This document shows positions 51,020 to 61,491 of a stretch of DNA of 64,000 nucleotides, one piece after another. Numbering within the stretch: the first letter of the stretch is position 1; every line of letters begins with the position of its first letter. The notes under the pieces are model-generated. The model had not been told where the DNA came from, did not search any database, and worked only from the letters and a program-made list of their open reading frames with translations. The translations under genes were made by a program, and so were the position numbers. This DNA is from an uncultured Erythrobacter sp. (GTDB lineage Bacteria > Pseudomonadota > Alphaproteobacteria > Sphingomonadales > Sphingomonadaceae). The stretch lies in the NCBI RefSeq assembly GCF_947502395.1, contig NZ_CANMZM010000001.1, positions 806,001 to 870,000 of the forward strand, read 5' to 3'.

Positions 51020-54000
51020 ATGCAGATCAGTCGGCTCAAACTCTCAGGCTTTAAAAGCTTTGTTGAACCGGCTGAATTGCGCATTGAACCCGGCCTGACC
51101 GGGGTTGTCGGGCCCAATGGCTGCGGCAAATCCAACCTTTTGGAGGCAATCCGTTGGGTCATGGGCGAGAACTCGCCCAAGTCGATGCGCTCGGGCGGAA
51201 TGGAAGATGTGATCTTCGCAGGCACAGATTCGCGTCCGGCACGTGCCTTTGCCGAAGTGGTCCTCCATGCCTCAGACGATCAGAATGAAGAGCTAGTTGT
51301 CACCCGCCGGATCGAGCGCGGGGCGGGCTCTGCCTATCGGGTGAATGGCCGCGATGTGCGGGCCAAGGATGTCGCGCTGACCTTTGCTGATGCCGCGACA
51401 GGCGCGCATTCGCCTGCATTGGTGAGCCAGGGCAAAATCGCTCAAGTGATCGCGGCCAAGCCTGCTGAACGGCGCATGATGCTTGAAGAGGCAGCCGGGA
51501 TCGCGGGGCTTCACGTTCGGCGTAAGGATGCTGAAAGCAAGCTGCGCTCGACTGAGAAGAACTTGGAGCGTCTCGAAGACCTGATGGCAGGTCTCGACTC
51601 GCAAATGGCATCCTTGAAGCGTCAGGCGAAACAGGCCGAGCGCTACACCAAGCTTACCGAGCAGATTCAGCATGCCGAAGCGCGCGTCGTTTTTGCGAGG
51701 TGGCGCGACGCTGCCTATGCGGCAAAAGAGGCACGCGCGGCCGCGCAAGGGGCAGAGGACAAGGTTACTCTTGCTCAGGCAACCGCTGCCGAAGCGCAGA
51801 AGCAACAGGCAGAAGCGGCGGCGACTTTGGCAGACGCGCGCGAAGAACTCGCCGACCGACGCGACGATGCGAGCGCCCATGGCCACCGCATGGCTGCTCT
51901 GTCTGAGAAGCTTGAGGCGGCTGAGGCGCGACTCAAAGATCTGGAACGACAACGAACGCGGCTCGAAGAAGACCGTCAGGATGCCGACCGACTCACGAAG
52001 GATGCAGCAGAAGCCCTAACCCGGCTCGAACGCGAGGTTGAGGCATCGCGCGATACTCTGGCGAAGGCGGAGGCCGGGCGCCCATCCCTTGCAAACCGCA
52101 GCGAAGATGCTGAACGCGCCAGCCGTACCGCCGAGCTCTCGCTTGCCAAGGCGACCGCGGACCATGCCGGGGTTGAGGCCGAATGGCGCGTGGCTGAGGC
52201 GGCGATTGAGCAGGCGCAGACACGGCTTAACCGGCTGGAGCGAGAGGGTGAGCGAATCGCGGCGATGCGCGCAGAGCTTGCCGATGGCTCAGATGTTGAG
52301 GCCGATGTTGTGGCAGCGCGCCAAGCGGCGGATGATGCGGCAAGCAAAGTTGCTCGTCTTCGCACCCATCTCGAAGAGCAGCAGTCTCGCAAGGGCGAGC
52401 TACAGACCGCACGCGATGATGCAGCAACAGCTCTTGCCAGTGCCAAGGCAGAACTGGCCGGGATTGAGCGCGAATACACCGCTTTGGTCCGCGACCGCGA
52501 TGCACGGGCCAAGCGCGAAAAGGGCCGCCAGGGCTTGCCAGCAGCGCTCGATAAAGTGCGGATCGCCAAAGGCTATGAGCGTGCAATTGCCGCAGTGCTG
52601 GGGCGCGATGCGAAGTCGCCTTTGGGCTTGCCTGAGAACAATCCTGATGGCCGGTTCTGGACCGGCGGCATTGGCGGGCCTTCGCCGGTGGCAGACAGTC
52701 TCCTTGACCACATCACCGATTGCCCGAAAGAATTGCGCGCGCGTCTGGCCCTCGTCCATGTGGCGGACAGCGACGATGGACGCACGCTCAATCCGGGTGA
52801 ATGGTTGGTCACAAAAGCGGGTCACTTGCGCCGTTGGGACGGCTTTATTGCGCGCGGCGAAGGCTCAGCTGAAGCCGCACGATTAGAAGCAGCAAACCGC
52901 CTTGCCGAGCTAGAAACCCAGCTTCCGCCTTTGCGTAAAGCGGTAGAGCGAGCAAGCGCGCAAGAAACATCCGCCCGCGACGAACTGTCCGCATTGCAGA
53001 CCGGTCTGGTGGCGCAGGAGCGCGAACTTGCTGGTGCAATTGAAGCGGAACGCTCCGCCCTGCGTTCACTCGACCAGGCAGAGGCTGCGCGCGAACGCAA
53101 CGCTGAACGGCTTGAGGAACTCGCAGCATCGAGTGCAGACCTCGATGAGCAACTCGCTTCGGCTACGGAGGAAGTCGCTGCGGCTGAAGACGCACGTTCG
53201 GCACTCCCCTCACCCGACACTGGGCGTGCAGCGCTGGACGCTGCACAAGCCAAGCACGAAGCCGCGAAATCCGGTGTCCAGGCCGCGATGGCTGAATTGG
53301 CAGCACACGACCAAGGTCTCGCTGTGGCGCGCGAACGGCTCGCTGCGCAGGAAGCCGACAAGAACAATTGGCAAGCCCGCTCTGGTGAAGCGACCAAGCG
53401 CGTGGCAGAGGCCAACTATCGCCTCGAAGAGATTGAGCAAGAGCACAATGTAGTCGCGGCAAAGCCCGCCTCCCTGATGGCCGAGATCGAACAGGGCGAT
53501 GTCATCGCCAAGCGACTGACCGAAGAGCTGAAAAAGGCTCAGGGGGAGATGGACGACTGCCAAGCCGCCATTGCCGAAGTCGACCGCCAACTTGCGAGCG
53601 CACAAGAAGCTCTGACCGTAGCACGCGAAGGTAGGGCAACACTGGCCGCGCGCGCGGAGAATGAAGAGGCTCGCCAGGCTGAAATGGCGCGCATTTCGGG
53701 CGAGAAATTCCAATGCCCTCCCCCGCTTTTGACCGAGCGCTTTGAATTCGATGAGAAGGACGTGAAGCCCGCTTCAACCGAGAGCGAGGAAATGGAGCGG
53801 CTTACTGCCAGCCGTGAGCGGATTGGCCCGGTCAATCTTGTCGCTTCCGACGAACTGGCACGGATAGAGGAAGAGCACGGCACAAGCGCCTCGGAGCAGG
53901 CTGAACTCGTCGAGGCGGTGGGCCGCCTGCGAGCGTCTATCGGCAATCTCAATCGCGAGGGTCGTCAACGTCTGCGGGCCGCTTTCGAAGAGGTGGATGG

Positions 54001-54445
54001 CCACTTCCGGGTCCTGTTCACTCGTCTTTTCCAGGGCGGAAAGGCGCATCTTGCGCTGGTCGATAGCGACGATCCTCTTGAAGCAGGTCTTGAGATTTAT
54101 GCTCAGCCTCCAGGCAAAAAGCTGCAAAGCCTCTCGCTTCTTTCTGGTGGTGAACAGGCTTTGACCGCGACCGCACTGATCTTCGGATTGTTTCTTACGA
54201 ACCCCGCGCCAATCTGTGTGCTTGATGAGGTCGATGCGCCGCTTGATGATGCCAATGTCGAACGCTTCTGCGACCTGCTTGATTCCATGGTAAACACCAC
54301 CAAGACACGCTATCTCATCGTCACCCACAATGCGGTGACGATGAGCCGAATGCACCGCTTGTTCGGGGTAACCATGGCCGAAAAAGGCGTCTCGCGCCTT
54401 GTGAGCGTGGATCTGGGTGAAGCCGAATTGATGGCAGCGGAGTAA
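51020..54445 (+). CDS. smc: Chromosome segregation ATPase SMC
   Basis: The 1141-residue protein has the Walker A GPNGCGKSN (31-39), a first coiled coil (about 170-480), a hinge (about 500-610 with KVRIAKGYERAIAAVLG), a second coiled coil to about 970, the ABC signature LSLLSGGEQALTA and Walker B PICVLDEVDAPLDD. It compacts and segregates the chromosome with ScpA/B, which are not in this window. The order dciA / thioredoxins / smc is a familiar sphingomonad arrangement. Confidence 0.96.
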   Translation: MQISRLKLSGFKSFVEPAELRIEPGLTGVVGPNGCGKSNLLEAIRWVMGENSPKSMRSGGMEDVIFAGTDSRPARAFAEVVLHASDDQNEELVVTRRIERGAGSAYRVNGRDVRAKDVALTFADAATGAHSPALVSQGKIAQVIAAKPAERRMMLEEAAGIAGLHVRRKDAESKLRSTEKNLERLEDLMAGLDSQMASLKRQAKQAERYTKLTEQIQHAEARVVFARWRDAAYAAKEARAAAQGAEDKVTLAQATAAEAQKQQAEAAATLADAREELADRRDDASAHGHRMAALSEKLEAAEARLKDLERQRTRLEEDRQDADRLTKDAAEALTRLEREVEASRDTLAKAEAGRPSLANRSEDAERASRTAELSLAKATADHAGVEAEWRVAEAAIEQAQTRLNRLEREGERIAAMRAELADGSDVEADVVAARQAADDAASKVARLRTHLEEQQSRKGELQTARDDAATALASAKAELAGIEREYTALVRDRDARAKREKGRQGLPAALDKVRIAKGYERAIAAVLGRDAKSPLGLPENNPDGRFWTGGIGGPSPVADSLLDHITDCPKELRARLALVHVADSDDGRTLNPGEWLVTKAGHLRRWDGFIARGEGSAEAARLEAANRLAELETQLPPLRKAVERASAQETSARDELSALQTGLVAQERELAGAIEAERSALRSLDQAEAARERNAERLEELAASSADLDEQLASATEEVAAAEDARSALPSPDTGRAALDAAQAKHEAAKSGVQAAMAELAAHDQGLAVARERLAAQEADKNNWQARSGEATKRVAEANYRLEEIEQEHNVVAAKPASLMAEIEQGDVIAKRLTEELKKAQGEMDDCQAAIAEVDRQLASAQEALTVAREGRATLAARAENEEARQAEMARISGEKFQCPPPLLTERFEFDEKDVKPASTESEEMERLTASRERIGPVNLVASDELARIEEEHGTSASEQAELVEAVGRLRASIGNLNREGRQRLRAAFEEVDGHFRVLFTRLFQGGKAHLALVDSDDPLEAGLEIYAQPPGKKLQSLSLLSGGEQALTATALIFGLFLTNPAPICVLDEVDAPLDDANVERFCDLLDSMVNTTKTRYLIVTHNAVTMSRMHRLFGVTMAEKGVSRLVSVDLGEAELMAAE

Positions 54446-54463
54446 CTGCCACATTTGGCAGTT
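54444..54463. terminator. Convergent hairpin overlapping the smc stop codon
   Basis: AACTGCCA-catt-TGGCAGTT is a perfect 8-pair stem with a 4-base loop that starts inside the smc stop codon and lies between convergent smc and the MerR gene. It lacks a clear T-run. It may work as a two-sided terminator or 3' stabiliser. Confidence 0.5.
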
Positions 54464-54472
54464 GGCTGGATT

Positions 54473-54913
54473 CTAAGCTTCGATAGCCTGCGCCAGCCGA
54501 GCTCTGATCTCTTTCAACTTGGCGATACTCTCTTCCATGGCGGGCGACTCGCTTAACCCCGCTGACATGGCTGGTTTTTCCTCTCCCGGGGTAAAATCCG
54601 AACCATCGCGTCGGTCATACTCGCGACGTTCGCTCTTGCGGCGTTCCCCGCCGGGCACGCCTTGCGAGCGCAAGACAGCTTCGGCGCCTTTGAGCGTATA
54701 GCCCTCCTGGTTGACCAGCCGGTCAATTGCCTCAACCATTTCAATGTCCGTTGGACGGTAAAGCCGTCTCCCGCCGCTGCGCTTCATCGGCTTGAGCAGA
54801 GAGAATTGCTGCTCCCAATAGCGCAGGACATGTGGCTTGATATTCAGCGCCTCGCTGACCTCGCCAATAGTGCGAAAGGCGCTCTTCGCCTTGCCGTCTG
54901 CAAAATCAACCAT
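54473..54913 (-). CDS. MerR family regulator
   Basis: The 146-residue protein has a MerR winged helix (about 14-80: FRTIGEVSEALNIKPHVLRYWEQQF, RSGGRRLYRPTDIEMVEAIDRLV) and a short helical C-terminus with no Cys-rich effector site. It matches the uncharacterised MerR protein that often follows ihfA in alphaproteobacteria. The Arg-rich middle (GGERRKSERREYDRRD) may be flexible. Confidence 0.9.
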   Translation of the reverse strand: MVDFADGKAKSAFRTIGEVSEALNIKPHVLRYWEQQFSLLKPMKRSGGRRLYRPTDIEMVEAIDRLVNQEGYTLKGAEAVLRSQGVPGGERRKSERREYDRRDGSDFTPGEEKPAMSAGLSESPAMEESIAKLKEIRARLAQAIEA

Positions 54914-54950
54914 GGTTCGCGCTTTCTATCTCTGGAAAAACGCCCCCGCG

Positions 54951-55253
54951 TTATGACGCGTCGGCGATCTTCTCTTTCAAGAGCTGGCTCGCCCGGAAGG
55001 TGAGCACACGGCGCGGGGTAATGGGAACTTCGACCCCGGTTTTGGGGTTGCGGCCCACGCGCTCATTTTTGTCGCGAAGGACAAAACTGCCAAATCCAGA
55101 GATTTTGACATTCTCGCCTTCAGCAAGCGCATCAGACATTTTGTTGAGAATAGCCTCAACCATGTCGAGCGATTCCGCCCGGCTAAAGCCCATCTTGCGA
55201 TTGATAGTTTCGGCCAAATCAGCCCGGGTCAATGTGCCAACCGAACGCATCAT
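54951..55253 (-). CDS. ihfA: Integration host factor alpha subunit
   Basis: The 100-residue HU/IHF-fold protein has [17 protein letters not shown] at the start, the beta-arm region [24 protein letters not shown] and [13 protein letters not shown] at the end, which fits the alpha subunit. ATG 55253 follows AAGGAG at 8 bases; ATG 55250 is also possible. It bends DNA at specific sites with IhfB. Confidence 0.94.
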   Translation of the reverse strand: MMRSVGTLTRADLAETINRKMGFSRAESLDMVEAILNKMSDALAEGENVKISGFGSFVLRDKNERVGRNPKTGVEVPITPRRVLTFRASQLLKEKIADAS

Positions 55254-55372
55254 ATGGAGGTCTCCTTAACCGGCGCGATCCCATTAAACCATGGCAGTAT
55301 AAGGCTTTTCTCGAGCGCGCGCAAATTAACTTTTGTTACGATGCAAATGTGGCAGTTTCATGCTGTCTTCGA

Positions 55373-56365
55373 TCACATTCGGATAAGACTTGCCCCCCAG
55401 GTGAAGCCACCGCCCATGGCCTCCATCATCACCAGATCACCCGGTTTGATCCGCCCATCCTTGCGAGCTGTATCGAATGCAAGCGGCACGGAAGCAGCAG
55501 ACGTATTCGCATGCTGGTCAACAGTCACCACCACGCGTTCTGGCCCGATCTTGAGTTTGCGCGCGGTGGCATCAAGGATGCGTTTATTCGCTTGATGCGG
55601 AACGATCCAGTCAATCTGATCAGAAGAAATGCCAGCATCTTCAATGACCTCATGGAGGACACTGGCGAGATTCACCACCGCATGTTTGAACACTTCAGGC
55701 CCACGCATCCGCAGATGTCCAACGGTCTGCGTGGTCGAAGGTCCGCCATCAACATAGAGCAAATCATGCTGTGCACCGTCGGCATGAAGACGGCTCGCCA
55801 AAACGCCCGGACCGCCTTCTTGAGCTGGATTGGATACATCCGGCGATTCCAGCACAATAGCCCCCGCGCCGTCGCCGAAAAGAACGCATGTGGTGCGGTC
55901 TTCCCAATCGAGGATGCGGCTAAATGTCTCTGCGCCGATAACTAATGCGCGCTTCGCCATACCTGTGGTCAGCAACGAGTCGGCCGTAGTCAACGCATAG
56001 AGAAAGCCCGAGCACACCGCCGCTACATCAAAGGCGATTCCGCCATGGCATCCCAAAGCATGCTGAACCTTTGTGGCTGTCGCGGGGAAGGTGTTGTCAG
56101 GAGTCGCGGTTGCAAGCACGATCAAATCGATGTCGGCCGATGTCAGTCCCGCATCATCCAGCGCATTGCGCGCCGCTTCAATCGCCAGGGTAGACGTGGT
56201 TTCGCCTTCGCCTGCGATGTAACGCTGACGAATGCCGGTCCGCTCGACAATCCACTCATCTGAGGTGTCAACCATCGTGGCCATTTCGGCATTGGTGACG
56301 ACGCGCTTCGGCAGGGCCGAGCCCGAGCCCGTGATTCGGGAACTGGGCACTCTTGATCCTGTCAC
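55373..56365 (-). CDS. fabH: 3-oxoacyl-ACP synthase III
   Basis: The 330-residue thiolase-fold protein has the catalytic Cys in [10 protein letters not shown], His in [11 protein letters not shown] and Asn in QHANTSAAS. It condenses acetyl-CoA with malonyl-ACP to start fatty-acid chains. The start is GTG 56365 with GGAGAGG upstream. It follows plsX by 23 bases in a rpmF-plsX-fabH-ihfA group, the standard order. Confidence 0.95.
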   Translation of the reverse strand: MTGSRVPSSRITGSGSALPKRVVTNAEMATMVDTSDEWIVERTGIRQRYIAGEGETTSTLAIEAARNALDDAGLTSADIDLIVLATATPDNTFPATATKVQHALGCHGGIAFDVAAVCSGFLYALTTADSLLTTGMAKRALVIGAETFSRILDWEDRTTCVLFGDGAGAIVLESPDVSNPAQEGGPGVLASRLHADGAQHDLLYVDGGPSTTQTVGHLRMRGPEVFKHAVVNLASVLHEVIEDAGISSDQIDWIVPHQANKRILDATARKLKIGPERVVVTVDQHANTSAASVPLAFDTARKDGRIKPGDLVMMEAMGGGFTWGASLIRM

Positions 56366-56388
56366 ACAGCCCTCTCCGCTGGTTTACA

Positions 56389-57474
56389 TCACGTTTCGTT
56401 GGGAGCTGCTTTCGGCCCGTTTCCGTTACGTTTCAAGGCTTCTTCGCCCAATCTGCCAAGATCATCCGCAATCCTGTTGATCAGGCGATCCTCCAAAAGG
56501 CGCGCCGCTACATTCACCGCCTGAGCAACGCCCTTCGCAGTCGCGCTGCCATGGCTTTTTACAACAACCCCGTTGAGGCCGAGGAAAACCGCCCCATTGT
56601 GATTGTTAGGATCGAGATGGTGGCGCAGCAATTCGGTTGCGGGGCGCGACACCAGAAAGCCGATCTTGGAGCGCAACGAGCTAGTGAAGGCCTGTCGCAA
56701 AAGATCGGTCACGAAGCGCGCCGAGCCCTCAATCGCTTTAAGTGCAATATTGCCGGAGAAGCCATCGGTGACGACCACATGAGTCTCGCCGCGGTTGATC
56801 TTGTCGCTTTCAACAAAACCATCAAACTGGAGAGCAAGGCCACCATCATCGCGCGCGGTGGCTTCGGTCAACTGGGCCGCAGCATCGCGCAAGGCATCGG
56901 TGCCCTTGATCTCTTCGGTGCCGATGTTGAGAAGGCGCACACTCGGGCGTTCGAACCCGTTGACAATGCGCGAATATGCTGCACCCATCACGGCGAACTG
57001 CACAAGGTTGCGCGCATCTGCCTCGGTGTTGGCACCAAGGTCGAGCATAACCACATCATGCGGCTCTAGCGTCGGCATCAGCGCAGCCAAAGCTGGGCGA
57101 TCAATCCCAGGAAGCGTGCGAAGCGCGATCTTGCTCATCGCCATAAGGGCGCCGGTGTTGCCTGCGCTAACCGCAGCGCCAGCCGCGCCCTCTTTCACCG
57201 CGTTAACGGCAAGGCCCATGCTGGTGGTCTTGGCCCGGCGAATGGCACGCGATGGCTGCTCATCGCCGCTGATCACATCATCGCAGTGAAGGATTTCCGA
57301 AGCACCCGCCATGCCCGGGTGGCTTTGCAACGCGCGCTCTATCCGAGTCTGATCGCCGACGAGCAGGAAGTTGAAACCTTCATGCTCGCGGCGTGCGAGA
57401 GCAGCGCCTTCGATCATCACGCGCACGCCTTCATCGCCGCCCATCGCATCAATGGCGATACGCGGGAGGGTCAT
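56389..57474 (-). CDS. plsX: Phosphate acyltransferase PlsX
   Basis: The 361-residue protein has the family start [40 protein letters not shown] and [14 protein letters not shown]. It makes acyl-phosphate from acyl-ACP for phospholipid synthesis. ATG 57474 has AAAGGACA upstream; the TTG at 57480 is less likely. Confidence 0.95.
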   Translation of the reverse strand: MTLPRIAIDAMGGDEGVRVMIEGAALARREHEGFNFLLVGDQTRIERALQSHPGMAGASEILHCDDVISGDEQPSRAIRRAKTTSMGLAVNAVKEGAAGAAVSAGNTGALMAMSKIALRTLPGIDRPALAALMPTLEPHDVVMLDLGANTEADARNLVQFAVMGAAYSRIVNGFERPSVRLLNIGTEEIKGTDALRDAAAQLTEATARDDGGLALQFDGFVESDKINRGETHVVVTDGFSGNIALKAIEGSARFVTDLLRQAFTSSLRSKIGFLVSRPATELLRHHLDPNNHNGAVFLGLNGVVVKSHGSATAKGVAQAVNVAARLLEDRLINRIADDLGRLGEEALKRNGNGPKAAPNET

Positions 57475-57500
57475 GCGCAATGTCCTTTTTTAATGACGGC

Positions 57501-57683
57501 TCAAATGCCCTTAGGGGCAAGCACCAGACGGCCGTTGTAATAACCACAGTGGTGGCACATTGTGTGCGGACGCTTGAGTTCGCCACAGTTTGAACATTCT
57601 GTGAAAGCTTCAACTTTCAGCGAATCGTGTGCGCGCCGGTTGCCACGGCGATGCGGGGATACTTTTCTCTTAGGGACAGCCAT
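57501..57683 (-). CDS. rpmF: 50S ribosomal protein bL32
   Basis: The 60-residue basic protein starts [20 protein letters not shown] and has two Cys pairs (CSNCG and CHHCG), the zinc-binding form of L32. It is the usual first gene before plsX, tying ribosome and lipid synthesis in one transcript. Confidence 0.97.
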   Translation of the reverse strand: MAVPKRKVSPHRRGNRRAHDSLKVEAFTECSNCGELKRPHTMCHHCGYYNGRLVLAPKGI

Positions 57684-57996
57684 GGCTCAGCCATTTCCTC
57701 AAATAATAATCGCGAGAAAGCGCCAAAATCTGCGCTTCCCAAGTGTTTCGGTGACGCCCTTACGGCAAGGCCGCCATGCGCACAAGGTCAATTACACCTA
57801 CGCGGGCGGGTCCTGGCCAGAAGCGGCGGGAAGGCGCGCGCTATAGCGGAAATTTCTCAGCTTGCAAGCACAAGCCTCGCGAAACGCGCGCAAGTCTAGA
57901 GTGCCAAGAAACGTTGTCAGCAACGCTCTTCCGCTCTAGTTTGGTTGCGGATCAAAACTAAACAAGAACACGATAGAAAACGAGGGGATCGCTTCG
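57684..57996. other. Divergent intergenic region, rpmF / MAPEG
   Basis: This gap of about 310 bases should hold the rpmF-plsX-fabH promoter and the MAPEG gene promoter. I see no RNA gene, terminator or strong repeat in it. Confidence 0.4.
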
Positions 57997-58392
57997 ATGG
58001 AACTTCTTCCGGTTACGCTGACGACGGCTGCTGCGGCAGCAATACTTAACATCTGGCTGATGCTGCGCATTGGCGCTGTACGTCAGGCGGAGAAAATTTC
58101 GGTAGGAGACGAGGACAACGAAAATCTCATCCGCCGGATGCGCGCTCAGGCCAATTTTGTTGAGAACGCTCCGTTTGTGCTGATCCTTGTCGCTGCAATC
58201 GAGCTATCAGGGCGCGGCGAACCCTGGCTCGCGTGGGTCGCGGGGCTCTTCATCATTGGACGCATCGCACATGGTTTCGGCATGGACGGCGGTTCGCTGC
58301 AGGTCGGGCGCATGATTGGTACACTTGTGTCGATGCTGACCCTGTTAGGCCTGGCCGTTGTCGCAACGCTAATTGCTGCTGGAGTAATGTAA
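57997..58392 (+). CDS. MAPEG family membrane protein
   Basis: The 131-residue protein has four helices and the MAPEG motif RMRAQANFVENAPFVLILVAAIELSG (about 48-74), then RIAHGFGMDGG. The family includes microsomal GST-like enzymes; the bacterial role is mostly unknown, with glutathione conjugation or peroxide reduction proposed. ATG 57997 has GAGGGGA upstream. Confidence 0.9.
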   Translation: MELLPVTLTTAAAAAILNIWLMLRIGAVRQAEKISVGDEDNENLIRRMRAQANFVENAPFVLILVAAIELSGRGEPWLAWVAGLFIIGRIAHGFGMDGGSLQVGRMIGTLVSMLTLLGLAVVATLIAAGVM

Positions 58393-58426
58393 GACGAGAT
58401 GCACGCGCCATCCGCTGCGCGCAGGC

Positions 58427-59110
58427 TCAACTCAGCGCGTAGTCAGAGACAAACGCGTTGGTCTTACGCTCCCGGCCAAAAGTGCTGGTAGGGCCGTGGC
58501 CCGGGATAAAGGTAATGTCTTCTCCCAAAGGCCACAGGCGCTGCGTGATCGAATCGATCAGGTCCTGATGATTGCCGCGCGGGAAGTCGGTGCGCCCTAT
58601 CGAGCCCTGGAAAAGTACGTCACCGACAATCGCAAACTTGCTCGGTCCGTGAACGAAAACCACGTGGCCAGGCGTATGGCCGGGGCAGTGGATCACATCG
58701 AGGGTGAGTTCGCCAACCGTCACCGTATCGCCCTGCTCCAACCAGCGATCAGGGGTAAAGCTCTTGGCTTCCATGCCATAGCGCGCGCCGTCGCTGTCCA
58801 GCTGCTCAATCCAGAACAAATCATCCTTGTGCGGGCCTTCGATAGGCACACCTAATTCCTCAGCCAGCATCCCCGCCTGACCGCAATGGTCGAGATGCCC
58901 GTGAGTGACGAGGATTTTCTCAAGCGTCACGCCCGCTTTGGCGATGCCGTCTTTTAGCTTGTGCAAGTCCCCACCCGGATCGGTCAGCGCCGCCTTCATC
59001 GTCTTGGTGCACCAGATGAGCGAGCAGTTCTGTTGCAAAGGTGTCACCGGAATAATCGCGGCTTTCATTGGAGGTGTTTTTTGGGGAGGCTGTTTTGGCG
59101 TGTCAGTCAT
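58427..59110 (-). CDS. Metallo-beta-lactamase-fold hydrolase, glyoxalase II-like
   Basis: The 227-residue protein has the metal motif THGHLDHCGQAG (HxHxDH), then CPGHTPGHV, and the C-terminal FIPGHGPTSTFGRERKTN typical of GloB-like YcbL-type enzymes. It probably hydrolyses a thioester. ATG 59110 gives a 14-residue leader; ATG 59068 is possible but has no good RBS. Confidence 0.9.
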   Translation of the reverse strand: MTDTPKQPPQKTPPMKAAIIPVTPLQQNCSLIWCTKTMKAALTDPGGDLHKLKDGIAKAGVTLEKILVTHGHLDHCGQAGMLAEELGVPIEGPHKDDLFWIEQLDSDGARYGMEAKSFTPDRWLEQGDTVTVGELTLDVIHCPGHTPGHVVFVHGPSKFAIVGDVLFQGSIGRTDFPRGNHQDLIDSITQRLWPLGEDITFIPGHGPTSTFGRERKTNAFVSDYALS

Positions 59111-59232
59111 GGGTCAAGCAGATGGCGCGGCGCTTATGCAAATGCAAGCTCAGGTGCTGCGTCTGGAGAAATTTGGGTTTCACAACGAAACGCACGCGTT
59201 ATGGTACGCACAAACTGGGAGACCCTTAAGAC

Positions 59233-60516
59233 ATGACCTTGGCGAGCACCCTTACACTACCTTGCGGCGCGGTTTTGCCCAATCGGCTTTCCAAAGCCGC
59301 GATGACCGAAGGGCTGGCCGACCCGCAAGGTTTGCCAACCCCGGAGCTCATGCGGCTTTATCGCATTTGGTCTGAAGGCGGTCCCGGAATGCTGCTCTCG
59401 GGCAATATCCAGATCGATGCCGACCACTTGGAACGCCCCGGCAATGTCATTATCGACCGCGAACTGAACGATGAAGAGCGCGCCAAGTTTCACGAATGGA
59501 CTGCGGCAGGCACCGCAAACGGCAATCACTTCTGGGCGCAGATTAGCCATGCCGGACGCCAGTGTTTCAAAATCGTGAACCCGCATCCCAAGGCTCCTTC
59601 AGCCGTCAAACTCGGAATTCCGGGCGGACAGTTCGGAGAACCTGTCGCGCTTGAGGCCCAAGAGATCGAGGACATCATTGGAGGCTTTGTTCGCGCGGCT
59701 CGGATCTGCAAGGAGGTCGGCTTCAGTGGCGTTCAAATCCACGGCGCGCATGGCTATCTCATATCGCAGTTCCTTAGCCCACGCACCAATATCCGCACAG
59801 ACGAATGGGGCGGGAGCCTCGAGAACCGCGCTCGTCTCCTTACCGAAGTCATCCGCCAATCGCGCGAGGCCGTGGGGCCTGACTTCCCGATCACGGTCAA
59901 GCTCAACAGCGCCGACTTCCAAAAGGGTGGCTTTGCGTTTGAGGACAGCGTGACCGTCGTCGGCTGGCTCGAAGAACTCGGCGTCGACCTCATCGAGGTA
60001 TCGGGCGGGACCTATGAACAACCCAAGCTCCTCGGCATTGAAGGCATGGAGCCAGCCGAAGATCAGAATGTGAAAGCCTCAACGGCTGCGCGTGAGGCCT
60101 ATTTCGTCGACTTCGCCAAGGCGATGAAAGAGGCGTGCAACGTGCCTTTGATGGTCACCGGCGGCTTTCGCAGCAAGGCGGCAATGGAGCAGGCTTTGGA
60201 AAGCGGCGCGGCGGATTTGATCGGCTTGGGTAGGCCCCTGTGCGCCGACCCCGATGGGCCAAAGCGCCTGCTGGAAGGAGATGAGAGCCTCTACCGCTAC
60301 GAGGACGAACTCTCGCTTTTCCCGGCCCCCCTGCGGTTCCTCACTGGCATCAAAGCCCTGCGCGCAGCGGCGAGTTTTGCGGTCCAATTCTGGTTCTACG
60401 GCCAGATTTACGCGCTCGGACGTACGGGCAAACCGGATAAGGATCTATCCGTGTTCGCCGCTTGGCGACAAACCGAGGCAACGCACAAGGATTGGCTCAA
60501 ACGGCGGCGGGGGTAA
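59233..60516 (+). CDS. Old Yellow Enzyme-type NADH:flavin oxidoreductase
   Basis: The 427-residue TIM barrel has PNRLSKAAMTEG (FMN site), WAQISHAGRQC, GVQIHGAHGYLISQFLSPRTN with the HGAH active-site residues, and VTGGFRSKAAMEQAL followed by LIGLGRPL (phosphate loop). It lacks the Fe-S domain of 2,4-dienoyl-CoA reductases. It should reduce activated C=C bonds with NAD(P)H. Confidence 0.93.
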   Translation: MTLASTLTLPCGAVLPNRLSKAAMTEGLADPQGLPTPELMRLYRIWSEGGPGMLLSGNIQIDADHLERPGNVIIDRELNDEERAKFHEWTAAGTANGNHFWAQISHAGRQCFKIVNPHPKAPSAVKLGIPGGQFGEPVALEAQEIEDIIGGFVRAARICKEVGFSGVQIHGAHGYLISQFLSPRTNIRTDEWGGSLENRARLLTEVIRQSREAVGPDFPITVKLNSADFQKGGFAFEDSVTVVGWLEELGVDLIEVSGGTYEQPKLLGIEGMEPAEDQNVKASTAAREAYFVDFAKAMKEACNVPLMVTGGFRSKAAMEQALESGAADLIGLGRPLCADPDGPKRLLEGDESLYRYEDELSLFPAPLRFLTGIKALRAAASFAVQFWFYGQIYALGRTGKPDKDLSVFAAWRQTEATHKDWLKRRRG

Positions 60517-60527
60517 AATCCGTGAAG

Positions 60528-60806
60528 TCATAACCACCTTTGGGGAATCTCAAGCCACTTCAACAGACCGGCACAAATGGGAACACCGACCCAGGCAACG
60601 AAAATCTGTGCGATCAATGTCCAGCCGAAAACTTCTTGGTTTACGTTCCCAAAACCTAGGCCAAGGAATGTGATCGCCCAGAAAAGCGGAAAGGCCAAAA
60701 GCACCTGCACCAAAGTGGCTCCAACCACAAACTTTGCGATAATGAATGGCAAACCCACCATTAGCCCAAGCATAAATGCAGCGTCACCATACGGTGCATC
60801 GCTCAT
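60528..60806 (-). CDS. Small membrane protein coupled to the S24 repressor gene
   Basis: The 92-residue protein has three hydrophobic stretches (about 10-28, 30-50 and 60-80). ATG 60806 overlaps the S24 gene stop (ATGA), so it may be co-translated with it. Unknown family; it could be under the S24 protein's control because they share a transcript. Confidence 0.6.
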   Translation of the reverse strand: MSDAPYGDAAFMLGLMVGLPFIIAKFVVGATLVQVLLAFPLFWAITFLGLGFGNVNQEVFGWTLIAQIFVAWVGVPICAGLLKWLEIPQRWL

Positions 60807-61465
60807 ATCCGCCCCCCTTTCCAAACCACGCGGCCAATTACTTCCATCTCGTCAGCTGCAACATCTACCGGCGGGTATGCCAAATTCTGACTAAGAAGCG
60901 AAAACCGCCCTGCCCCGGCTTGCGCCACACGCTTGACCATAAGCGTATCGCCCAGGCGCACAACATGCACGCCATCGCGGAAAGGCCGAGCCGCGGTGTC
61001 GATCAATATCTCATCGCCATCATTAAGAAGCGGCTCCATCGAGTCACCTTCGACCGTGATGGCGGAGAGTTTTGAGCCTTCCAGTCCCTGTTCGCGCAGC
61101 CACTTGCGGGAGAAATGAAAGGCATCAAAGGGCTCCTCGCTATCCGGCAATGCGCCAGGGCCAGCCGATGCGCCGATATTGAGCCTGGGCACGTCGATAT
61201 AGCCCGCTTCAGGCACCGAGCTGCGGGTCATGTAGGATTTTTCCTTCGCCACACCCTCCAGCCCACCAAGCTCCGATTCATTCACACCAAAGAACTCAGC
61301 CAGGGTCTTGCGATCCCCCTCTTCAAGCTTTCGCGGGCTCCCCTTTTTAATAAATTGCTGCAGATATGAGGGGTTTCTGCCGAGCAACTCCGACAGCCTC
61401 GCCAGGCTCGCCCCACGCTCTTTTGACAATTCCACCAAGCGCTTACGCGCATCTGACCGACTCAT
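60803..61465 (-). CDS. S24/LexA-like repressor with N-terminal HTH
   Basis: The 220-residue protein has an N-terminal helix-turn-helix (about 5-45: RKRLVELSKERGASLARLSELLGRN) and a C-terminal S24 domain with GDSMEPLLNDGD (Ser nucleophile) and DTLMVKRV (Lys). It has an Ala-Gly pair (PEAGY) where LexA/CI-type autocleavage could occur. ATG 61465 is preferred over GTG 61507. An operator array lies just upstream. Confidence 0.88.
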   Translation of the reverse strand: MSRSDARKRLVELSKERGASLARLSELLGRNPSYLQQFIKKGSPRKLEEGDRKTLAEFFGVNESELGGLEGVAKEKSYMTRSSVPEAGYIDVPRLNIGASAGPGALPDSEEPFDAFHFSRKWLREQGLEGSKLSAITVEGDSMEPLLNDGDEILIDTAARPFRDGVHVVRLGDTLMVKRVAQAGAGRFSLLSQNLAYPPVDVAADEMEVIGRVVWKGGRI

Positions 61466-61491
61466 ATCGAGGCCCCTTTCACTCGAATCCA

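Noticed and set aside
51976..52569. Ser/Ala-rich minus-strand frame opposite smc
   Set aside because: Low-complexity composition arises from antisense of the coiled-coil codons; smc is unambiguous.
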